This document shows, one piece after another, positions 1-5,527 of a stretch of DNA of 5,527 nt. The position numbers and the translations under genes were made by a program. Origin of the DNA: Sphingobacterium thalpophilum (GTDB lineage: Bacteria > Bacteroidota > Bacteroidia > Flavobacteriales > Flavobacteriaceae). The stretch covers positions 1 through 5,527 of the forward strand of contig CALQBR020000115.1 of assembly GCA_943328865.2 (NCBI GenBank), written 5' to 3'. The notes beneath the pieces were generated by a model. The model saw only the letters and a list, made by a program, of their open reading frames with translations. It was not told where the DNA came from and ran no database searches. Within the stretch, counting starts at the first letter, position 1. Every line of letters begins with the position of its first letter.

Positions 1-425
1 AATGCATAGGAACCATCAAGAGCAAATTCAGCTGGTCTGACTACTCGGGCGACATCATCTACGCTTTGTCTTAGTTCTATTTCTCCTAAACTAAAATAAC
101 GGATACTAGCAGCAAAAGCACTTCTCTCGTTTGTTTTGTTGTAGTAGGTTAGTTGTCCTAGTGAAATGTCATTAACCAATGAAGTTAAATAAGGGGTGTA
201 ACTTACAGAAAATCCTTGCTTTTCCGTTGCGAAAGCATATTTAGCGGGATTCCATTGTTGGGAAAAGACGTCGGATGATGTTGCAACTCCTTGTTCTCCT
301 AGACCTGCTGCTCTAGCGTCAGCGGCTACTAATAAAAAAGGGACTCCTGTTGTAATTACTCTATCTTGTGATTGGGCTATCTGAAAGATAATCAAGCAAA
401 GTAATAGAAGCGCTGTTTTTTTCAT
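1..425 (-). CDS. porV: PorV (LptO), T9SS outer-membrane shuttle protein, N-terminal part (C-terminus outside window)
   Basis: This is the N-terminal part of PorV, an outer-membrane beta-barrel of the FadL-like fold. In the type IX secretion system it binds the C-terminal sorting domain of cargo leaving the translocon and carries it to the PorU sortase. I translated it by hand from the ATG at 425-423. The protein opens MKKTALLLLCLIIFQIAQSQ, a signal peptide with a likely cleavage near AQS-Q. Next comes VITTGVPFLLVAADARAAGLG, which is typical of PorV, then a GVATSSDVFSQQWNPAKYAF segment and alternating strands such as SVSYTPYLTSL and RYFSLGEIELR. The start is well bounded: an in-frame TAA lies seven codons upstream (446-444) with no other start between. 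The window ends after 141 codons; the family is usually about 380 residues, so roughly 60% is missing. The gene follows porU on the same strand after 116 bp, and a candidate promoter of its own lies in that gap. Identification rests on recalled family motifs and on the neighbouring porU. Confidence 0.92.
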   Translation of the reverse strand, partial: MKKTALLLLCLIIFQIAQSQDRVITTGVPFLLVAADARAAGLGEQGVATSSDVFSQQWNPAKYAFATEKQGFSVSYTPYLTSLVNDISLGQLTYYNKTNERSAFAASIRYFSLGEIELRQSVDDVARVVRPAEFALDGSYA

Positions 426-525
426 GTCGGTATAATTTAGCTTTTATTCGAAATTAAGGGAATCACTACTCTTTATTTAGCGATGTGTATTTTGATTAGG
501 AATTTTTAATAAAAAAAATAATTTG

Positions 526-555
526 CAAAGATACTATTTTATTAAAGGATTACAA
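526..555 (-). promoter_or_regulatory. Candidate porV promoter overlapping the 3' end of porU
   Basis: On the minus strand TATCTTTG (533-526) is an exact match to the Bacteroidota -7 consensus TAnnTTTG. It is preceded, after 19 bp, by TTG (555-553), the -33 element described for Flavobacterium. The -33 element lies in the last codons of porU and the -7 element just after its stop codon. Transcription would start near 520, leaving a leader of about 95 nt before porV. Exact motif and spacing make this the best promoter match I found in the window, but it is a sequence match only. Confidence 0.6.
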
Positions 556-844
556 GTTTTTCAAATTTTTCCGATTGTTTGTTGCTTATGTTTGATTTTA
601 CGGTAAGTTTATATATATAAACCCCTTTTCCGATTTTGTCGCCAAAATCATCCCTGCCATCCCAAGTAATTTCTCTAGAAAGAAAGCCTTCGGTGGTAAC
701 GGTTTGATTTTTTGACCATACTATTTTGCCAGTAATGGTCATTACCTGCACTTGAACTTCCAAAGGTTCTAGAGGGCGGTTGTGGGTAAACCAAAACTGG
801 GTGTAGTTCACAAAAGGATTGGGGTAGTTTAAAACATTAGTTAA
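542..844 (-). other. C-terminal sorting-like domain of PorU (residues 1176-1275)
   Basis: The last 100 residues of PorU form a T9SS C-terminal-domain-like module. It opens with LTNVLNYPNPF, carries the turn motif VMTITGKIVW, then WDGRDDFGDKIGKGVYIYKL, and ends with FEKLVIL. The WDG...GxGVYxYxL pattern also matches FlgD-type Ig-like domains, a fold shared by T9SS sorting domains. In P. gingivalis PorU is itself exported by the T9SS and its CTD is reported to be kept rather than cleaved; whether that holds here cannot be read from the sequence. Confidence 0.85.
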
Positions 845-3800
845 GGTAATCGCATCGTTGTCTACAACGGTAAATTGAATTTCCATATTGATAGGATTGT
901 TATAAACATCCCAAGCTTTGAAATGAATGGTGTGTAATCCAACGGTCAGATCCCTAAAAGGGAATTGTAATTTCCCTTTTTTGTAATTGTCTAGTTCGGT
1001 TTCGTAATAATTGTTTAGAATATAGGGATTACTTTCGTTGCCGTCTAAAATGGCGACGATATCGTGGCCGATTCCACTAGCGGTATTGATCCCGTTTTCA
1101 TCCTCAAGTAAGGCAAGGAGTACCGGCGAATTATTAGTTATTCCTCCAGAAACAAAAGTCTGATCGTTCATAAATAACTTAACGCGCGGCGCATTGTTGT
1201 CAGCAATGGCGTTAGTGTTAGTTCCTCCAATTTTTATTCGGGTGTCATATCCAGTATTATCTGATAAAGTCGCAGATTTTTTCGCGTAAAAACTAATTCG
1301 TCCGTTTCCAATTGGAATCCGAATATCACGAGGAACAACAAATTTAAACTCAAACTGACCATTGGTGACAGATGCGTTGCCTCTAAAGATGGTTTCTCCA
1401 CTTGTGTTAAATACAATAGGAGGGCTGTTGCCGTCATTGTTCAAAGTTGTTTTGGCGATGTTTTTATCGAAAATATTTACAGAAAGTTCTCCGTTGTAAT
1501 TGGTAATTGGATTGTTAAATTCATCAGTGATTTCTCCCGAGAGCGTCATCTGAGCTAAAGATTGAAAGTCAGCGATGGGTCCGGTAATCGGTACATCGTT
1601 TACTTTTGTAAGTGTTATTTTTGGCTTTGGAATAGCCAGCATCAGGGCTGGATCACCAATGTAAAATACTACATTTGAAGAAGAGCTAGGATTGCTGTTT
1701 TTTGCCAATCGCAACGCTTCAGCTATCGTAGTGTAGTTGTTATTGCCGTAAGAAAATAAATAATTCGATAATTTAGCGTTAAATATTTCAGCTGCATATT
1801 GTCCGATAGATCGAATCGTAGTAACCATTGAAATGGCACCTCCTTTCGGATTCCAATAGGTGTATTCTCCACCTGTTGGTCGATAGGGATTATCAAAACG
1901 CGAGAAGTCACAAGTAATAGTAATGAATAAAGGGTATTTGTAGCGGTTGCCTAAATTTTGACCATCTGATTTTTCCCAAATTCTTTCACCAGTCAATCCG
2001 TCTTCCCCGCCATGTCCTAAATAATTAAAAACCAAAGCCCCTTTTTCAAAGGCATTGAATAGTTCTTCTCGTGCCTTTGGATACCTGTTTCCGCCAGAGG
2101 ATGTTTCTTGGACATAAGAATCCAAAAGTATTTTTTTTACATTGATAAAAGGTTTTTCTTGTGCTAATATATCTGCGAGTTGGTTTTGTCTTGTTTGTAG
2201 AGAAACGTCGGAAGTTTTGTCTGAATCATCCGAAATAAAAACACAGTTATTTCTCCAGTTTCCATAGGATTTGGTGTCGTGGTATTCAATGACTTTGTTT
2301 ACCATTTCTTCGGCTTGCTCGGTAGATGCAACGAGCATTCTTCCTACAGCAATATCAATTCCTCCGAAAGAATAAATAACGTTTCCTTCGTCAGGATCCA
2401 TTAATCCGTAGAAATCATCTGACGCGAAAGAAGTTTCTCCAGTAGAAGTGCTGTTTAAGGCGTGATAGATAGGTACAATGTTGGTGTTGTTTGGGATGCG
2501 ATTTTTAAAGTCAAATGAAGCGTCCCCGAAAAGATTGATGTATTTAATTCTTTTCTCTGGCGAAGAGGCATTTTCGTATACATATCGCACTAAATTTCGA
2601 ATACCAGCAATGTCTTGTTTTCCAGAAGAAAACTCCTGATAGACGGTTTCTAGCTCAATTACTTTTACATTGAGTTTCGAATAATCGCGATGAAAGTTGG
2701 CTAATTTTTCTGCTTGTTTCGATAAAAAAGCAGGTGTGAAAATGAGGTAATCTATATCTTGAAATTCTCCTTGAGCATTTTTGAAAATGGTTCCTTTGAT
2801 GTTTTGATTGGCTATTTTTGATTGAGCTTCTTTTAGCGGAATGTAGTAATCGGCAGCATCTACTACAATATACTTACGAAGCATGCCTAAATTGGCTTTA
2901 AATGAAAAAGTGCTTTGGTTCGGATTTTCAATTTTGGTAGTATTGTATATGTCGGTAATGTCCCAGATTTGTTTTATGCTAGCTGCATTGGTAAGTTTAA
3001 ATTCTCCGATTCCTATTAAAGAACTGGCGTCGTTGTATTGAAAACGAAATTGTTTTCCATATCCAATAAGATTGCTTTTTGCTTTTAGAATGAGGTAATC
3101 TAAGTATCCTTTTGACGAAGGCACTCCGTTGTTGTCGTAGGTTAGTTTTATGGTAACGGAAGTTGCTGGTGTGATAGTGGTGTTTGTGGGTAAGGAGCCT
3201 AAGGTTAGCTCTGTTCCTGAGTTAGAAGATATTGAAGAAAAGGTGATGGTGCCTATGGTTTCACCGTTTGCAGCTACTTTTAAAAAGGTTGGTGTAAAAG
3301 CGGACGCACCGCCCGTAACCGATAAAGTCATGGGAGCAGAATTGACTACATTGGGGAAATTTAATTTGAATTCCTGTTCGTTATCCACATTAAATTGTTC
3401 TCCAAGCCATCGGCGTCCTGTTTTTACAACATTTACTAAGTCGACTTCGTGGTATTGATAATCGTCAAAAGTCTCAATAGTCATCGTGCTGCTACCAGTT
3501 GGCTGTTGTGTTTCTAACATTCTTTTTCCAGTACCTCCTTGTGTGGTTACATAGTAATAGGATTTGGAAGCATATAAATTAGCATGGGTTTGGCTTTCTT
3601 CATTCCAATTGTCGATTCCTTCTGCGTAAAAGAGGAGGTAGTCCTCGTTATTAAATGTTCCATCGTTTTCGCCGATTATCTGGATTGCATTTTCTTCTAA
3701 ATCAAAAGGATAGTTTGTGTTGTTGAGTAGTGGCGCCATTCGGCCACCATTTCCGTAAATTTTAATTTTTCTTGGGTCGCCATCTGTGTTTAAGCCCAAC

Positions 3801-4369
3801 TGTTTTAAAAATTCTTTGGTTATTTTATAAACGCCTGATTTTTCAACATAGAACCGATACCAGTCACCAGAAGCTAAAACGGAATTGGCAATAGTGTTTC
3901 TGCTGCTTTCGATTTGTGCGATTCGAGCGGGTTTGTTGTTGAAAGAGTAAGAGAATGAGATGAGCTTTTTAAATCCTTTTCCATCCTTAATGATAGGAGA
4001 TAAAGAGAGTAAGGTAAATTTTTGATCTCGCGCATTACTGTTTTTAATGTTTGCGTTGAGTTGACTCGGTATATTTACAATAGACAGATCCCCCAGTTGT
4101 TCATTTGAGATGGTTTCGTATATTGTATTACTGATTTCTAATGATTTCTCGTCGGTGGCTTCAGAGACTGGGAAGTTTAGTTTTAAAAAGATTTCTTTTC
4201 TTGATGCGTCCAGATAAAAAGATTCAGATTTAAACTGAGGAGTACTTACTTTATAAGTTTCAAAAGAGATGTCGCTCTTTTTTATCCATTGCAGTGTTAC
4301 TGTTCCGGTATGTTGGCCGAAACAACTAATGTAAATTAAGGAAATGATTAAGGTGATTTTTTTTTTCAT
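542..4369 (-). CDS. porU: PorU, T9SS sortase (C25 gingipain-like cysteine peptidase), complete
   Basis: PorU acts at the outer face of the outer membrane. In Porphyromonas gingivalis it cleaves the C-terminal sorting domain from T9SS cargo and joins the mature protein to anionic LPS, working with PorV, PorQ and PorZ. This 1275-residue protein is complete. It has a signal peptide (residues 1 to about 19, MKKKITLIISLIYISCFGQ), a long beta-rich N-terminal region to about 535, and a peptidase C25 domain from about 540 (DYLIFTPAFL) to 910 (YIGDPALML). An Ig-like region follows to about 1175, then a C-terminal sorting-like domain at 1176-1275. The catalytic pair is visible: His786 in NYLGHGGEDG and Cys820 in FITITCDFSRFD. 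Other C25 landmarks are LFGDASFDF, ASDDFYGLMD (Asp651/Asp652) and AVGRM (Gly676/Arg677). The start is certain because an in-frame TAG directly precedes the ATG. The gene diverges from gldJ and is followed by porV. The length is within what I recall for PorU proteins (about 1.1-1.3 thousand residues). Confidence 0.95.
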   Translation of the reverse strand: MKKKITLIISLIYISCFGQHTGTVTLQWIKKSDISFETYKVSTPQFKSESFYLDASRKEIFLKLNFPVSEATDEKSLEISNTIYETISNEQLGDLSIVNIPSQLNANIKNSNARDQKFTLLSLSPIIKDGKGFKKLISFSYSFNNKPARIAQIESSRNTIANSVLASGDWYRFYVEKSGVYKITKEFLKQLGLNTDGDPRKIKIYGNGGRMAPLLNNTNYPFDLEENAIQIIGENDGTFNNEDYLLFYAEGIDNWNEESQTHANLYASKSYYYVTTQGGTGKRMLETQQPTGSSTMTIETFDDYQYHEVDLVNVVKTGRRWLGEQFNVDNEQEFKLNFPNVVNSAPMTLSVTGGASAFTPTFLKVAANGETIGTITFSSISSNSGTELTLGSLPTNTTITPATSVTIKLTYDNNGVPSSKGYLDYLILKAKSNLIGYGKQFRFQYNDASSLIGIGEFKLTNAASIKQIWDITDIYNTTKIENPNQSTFSFKANLGMLRKYIVVDAADYYIPLKEAQSKIANQNIKGTIFKNAQGEFQDIDYLIFTPAFLSKQAEKLANFHRDYSKLNVKVIELETVYQEFSSGKQDIAGIRNLVRYVYENASSPEKRIKYINLFGDASFDFKNRIPNNTNIVPIYHALNSTSTGETSFASDDFYGLMDPDEGNVIYSFGGIDIAVGRMLVASTEQAEEMVNKVIEYHDTKSYGNWRNNCVFISDDSDKTSDVSLQTRQNQLADILAQEKPFINVKKILLDSYVQETSSGGNRYPKAREELFNAFEKGALVFNYLGHGGEDGLTGERIWEKSDGQNLGNRYKYPLFITITCDFSRFDNPYRPTGGEYTYWNPKGGAISMVTTIRSIGQYAAEIFNAKLSNYLFSYGNNNYTTIAEALRLAKNSNPSSSSNVVFYIGDPALMLAIPKPKITLTKVNDVPITGPIADFQSLAQMTLSGEITDEFNNPITNYNGELSVNIFDKNIAKTTLNNDGNSPPIVFNTSGETIFRGNASVTNGQFEFKFVVPRDIRIPIGNGRISFYAKKSATLSDNTGYDTRIKIGGTNTNAIADNNAPRVKLFMNDQTFVSGGITNNSPVLLALLEDENGINTASGIGHDIVAILDGNESNPYILNNYYETELDNYKKGKLQFPFRDLTVGLHTIHFKAWDVYNNPINMEIQFTVVDNDAITLTNVLNYPNPFVNYTQFWFTHNRPLEPLEVQVQVMTITGKIVWSKNQTVTTEGFLSREITWDGRDDFGDKIGKGVYIYKLTVKSNISNKQSEKFEKLVIL
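956..980. repeat. 9-bp perfect inverted repeat with 7-nt loop inside porU
   Basis: AAAAGGGAA (956-964) pairs perfectly with TTCCCTTTT (972-980) across a 7-base loop. On the coding strand this is the region encoding KKGKLQFPFRD of the Ig-like segment. Basic residues coded AAA/GGG/AAA next to Phe-Pro-Phe codons can produce such symmetry by chance. The stem has only three G:C pairs, so a terminator role is unlikely, and porU continues well past it. Confidence 0.5.
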
Positions 4370-4411
4370 CTAAATGAGAAACGTTTTTTTGGCTTAAATA
4401 TTACATGGGAG

Positions 4412-4447
4412 TAAAAATAAATTATTTGATGCAATTCAATATAATAA
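4412..4447 (-). promoter_or_regulatory. Candidate porU promoter region (two overlapping options)
   Basis: No perfect TAnnTTTG lies at a sensible place upstream of porU. Option A is TATTTTTA on the minus strand (4419-4412), seven of eight positions, with TTG (4439-4437) 17 bp upstream; the start would fall near 4405 with a leader of about 35 nt. Option B is TTATTATATTG (minus, 4447-4437), the same 11-mer as the gldJ -7 candidate, but it has no TTG at the -33 distance. A promoter must lie in this divergent region because the neighbour reads the other way; which option is right is open. Confidence 0.35.
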
Positions 4448-4522
4448 AAACCTTGATTTTACGTTTTTTGTTGAGTTAAGAGTTTGTATTGAGATAATTT
4501 ATTTATTATTTTAAAAAAGGCC

Positions 4523-4551
4523 TTGCAGTTTAATAGTTAATTATTATATTG
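4523..4551 (+). promoter_or_regulatory. Candidate gldJ promoter
   Basis: TTG at 4523-4525 is followed after 19 bp by TATATTG at 4545-4551, a one-base-short version of the Bacteroidota -7 motif TAnnTTTG. Transcription would start near 4557, leaving a leader of roughly 20-25 nt before the ATG at 4580. Position and spacing fit, but the -7 element is imperfect. Confidence 0.45.
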
Positions 4552-4579
4552 CACCTCGAAATTTATTACTACCAAAAGT

Positions 4580-5527
4580 ATGAAAGTAAACAAAATTATG
4601 GCTGTTAAGTTATTGCTATCATTAGTGATAATATTAGGTTTTACTAGTTGTGGTAAAAAGTCAAGTACAAAAGGTGGCTCTAGTGCTACAGGATGGAAAA
4701 TCAACGATAAAAAAGGGGGTTTTCAATTTAATGATAAGTTTAAGAAGCAGGCAACTGCTCCAGGTTTGGTGATGGTTGAAGGCGGTACATTTACGATGGG
4801 TAAAGTTCAGGATGATGTGATGCATGATTGGAATAATACTCCAAATCAGCAACACGTTCAGTCTTTTTATATGGATGAGACTGAAGTTACCAACAAAATG
4901 TATTTAGAGTATCTAGTTTGGGTTAAAGCTGTTTTTCCTCCAGAGGAAGATAATTATAAAAATATTTATGAAGGGGCTTTGCCAGACACGTTAGTTTGGA
5001 GAAGTAGATTGGGATATAATGAGACGATGACAAATAATTATTTGAGACATCCTGCCTATGCTAATTATCCTGTAGTCGGTGTGAATTGGATTCAAGCGGT
5101 TGAGTTTAGCAAGTGGAGAACAAATAGAGTAAATGAGATCACGCTCGAGAATGAAGGTTTTTTGAAGAAAGATGCTAAAGTTTTAGATGTAAGTGCGGAT
5201 AAGATTTTTGATACAGAAGCATATCTAAATTCTCCAAGTAAGTCTTTTGGAGGGGATGATAAAATAGTTTTGAAGGGACGTCGAAATTCTTTGGCTAAAC
5301 CAAAAAAAGTTTCCGGTGGAAAAGGAAAAGGATCTGAATTAAAAGAGTCTAAAAATGTCTACGCGCAAAGATCTTCAGGTTTGATACTTCCAGAGTATAG
5401 GCTTCCAACTGAAGCAGAATGGGAGTATGCAGCTGCGTCTGATATTGGACAGAGAGAATATAATTTATATAAAGGGCAAAAGAAATATCCTTGGTCTGGA
5501 AGTTATACTCGTTCAGGTAGGAGAGAA
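4580..5527 (+). CDS. gldJ: GldJ, gliding motility / T9SS lipoprotein with FGE-like domain, N-terminal 316 codons (C-terminus outside window)
   Basis: GldJ is an outer-membrane lipoprotein that in Flavobacterium johnsoniae is needed for gliding and for T9SS function, in part by stabilising GldK. Hand translation from the ATG at 4580 gives MKVNKIMAVKLLLSLVIILG followed by FTSCGKKSS, a lipoprotein signal peptide with Cys24 as the lipidated residue. From about residue 61 a formylglycine-generating-enzyme (FGE/SUMF1)-like domain starts: LVMVEGGTFTMG, then FYMDETEVTNKMYLEYL, PVVGVNWIQAVEFSKWRTNR (Trp179) and LPEYRLPTEAEWEYAA (Arg274-Ala285). A lysine-rich stretch of about 75 residues (about 187-262) separates the last two motifs. 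An in-frame TAA at 4538-4540 bounds the start; Met7 is a possible later start, but the upstream one gives a normal basic n-region. The leader has no Shine-Dalgarno, only CCAAAAGT before ATG. I recall a full length of about 560 residues, so a little over half is present. GldK is a related FGE-like paralogue; the porU/porV neighbourhood and the YAQRSSGLILPEYRLPTEAEW stretch favour GldJ. Confidence 0.92.
   Translation, partial: MKVNKIMAVKLLLSLVIILGFTSCGKKSSTKGGSSATGWKINDKKGGFQFNDKFKKQATAPGLVMVEGGTFTMGKVQDDVMHDWNNTPNQQHVQSFYMDETEVTNKMYLEYLVWVKAVFPPEEDNYKNIYEGALPDTLVWRSRLGYNETMTNNYLRHPAYANYPVVGVNWIQAVEFSKWRTNRVNEITLENEGFLKKDAKVLDVSADKIFDTEAYLNSPSKSFGGDDKIVLKGRRNSLAKPKKVSGGKGKGSELKESKNVYAQRSSGLILPEYRLPTEAEWEYAAASDIGQREYNLYKGQKKYPWSGSYTRSGRRE

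Larger units (their letters stand above)
4370..4579. other. Divergent porU-gldJ intergenic region
   Basis: This 210-bp A/T-rich region separates the oppositely transcribed porU and gldJ and holds the candidate promoters listed separately. It contains an inverted pair of the 11-mer TTATTATATTG (plus strand 4541-4551; minus strand 4447-4437) and an AAGGCCTT palindrome at 4517-4524. I see no open reading frame with a convincing start, no tRNA and no hairpin typical of a terminator or riboswitch. Confidence 0.7.

Noticed and set aside
426..541. Rho-independent terminator between porU and porV
   Set aside because: No G/C stem precedes the T-rich run (511-518 read on the minus strand); the run itself is part of ordinary A/T-rich spacer.
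3150..3458. Plus-strand open frame of about 100 codons inside porU
   Set aside because: It lies wholly antisense to a strongly supported porU coding region, has no recognisable domain, and is an ordinary shadow frame.
4315..4369. PorU as a lipoprotein through Cys16 (YISCFGQ)
   Set aside because: The -3 position is Tyr rather than Leu/Ile/Val, and SCFGQ is a common signal-peptidase I ending in this phylum; a lipid anchor is not expected for PorU.
4517..4524. AAGGCCTT palindrome as an operator or terminator
   Set aside because: An 8-bp palindrome without a loop or repeated copies is easily chance; nothing around it forms a longer symmetric site.
4573..4580. Minus-strand TACTTTTG, an exact TAnnTTTG, as a porU promoter
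   Set aside because: It overlaps the gldJ start codon, the nearest upstream TTG is only 10 bp away, and the leader to porU would be about 200 nt.
4661..4855. Minus-strand open frame opposite the start of gldJ
   Set aside because: It is antisense to the lipoprotein signal/FGE region of gldJ, and its translation (rich in His, Ile and Thr) looks like a frame shadow.

Overview
The window holds part of a type IX secretion system (T9SS) and gliding-motility locus from a member of the Bacteroidota, most likely a Flavobacterium or close relative. The pointers are the low-GC, A/T-rich DNA, leaders with A-rich stretches and no Shine-Dalgarno sequence, a Bacteroidota-type promoter (TTG, then TAnnTTTG), and the protein families themselves. 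The assignment to Flavobacteriaceae is an inference from these features and from the gldJ/porU/porV order, which matches my recollection of Flavobacterium johnsoniae.

Layout from left to right. (1) Bases 1-425, minus strand: the first 141 residues of porV (lptO), the outer-membrane beta-barrel shuttle protein of the T9SS; the rest lies beyond the left edge. (2) Bases 426-541: a 116-bp spacer with no gene. A good match to a flavobacterial promoter straddles the end of porU and drives toward porV. (3) Bases 542-4369, minus strand: complete porU (1275 aa), the gingipain-like C25 cysteine peptidase that removes C-terminal sorting domains from T9SS cargo. Its His786/Cys820 pair is intact and it has its own C-terminal sorting-like domain. 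(4) Bases 4370-4579: a 210-bp divergent intergenic region that must hold the start signals for both porU and gldJ. (5) Bases 4580-5527, plus strand: the first 316 codons of gldJ, an outer-membrane lipoprotein with a formylglycine-generating-enzyme (FGE/SUMF1)-like fold, needed for gliding and for T9SS function in F. johnsoniae. It is cut by the right edge.

The three genes belong to one process. Cargo crosses the outer membrane through the T9SS translocon, PorV collects it and hands it to PorU, and PorU cleaves the sorting domain at the cell surface. GldJ is a periplasm-facing outer-membrane component linked to the GldK/GldN part of the machine and to gliding. No gene-free stretch reaches 300 bases. 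I see no mobile element, CRISPR array or RNA gene, and no evidence of an undescribed system; the less ordinary observations are the candidate regulatory sites and some domain-level details.
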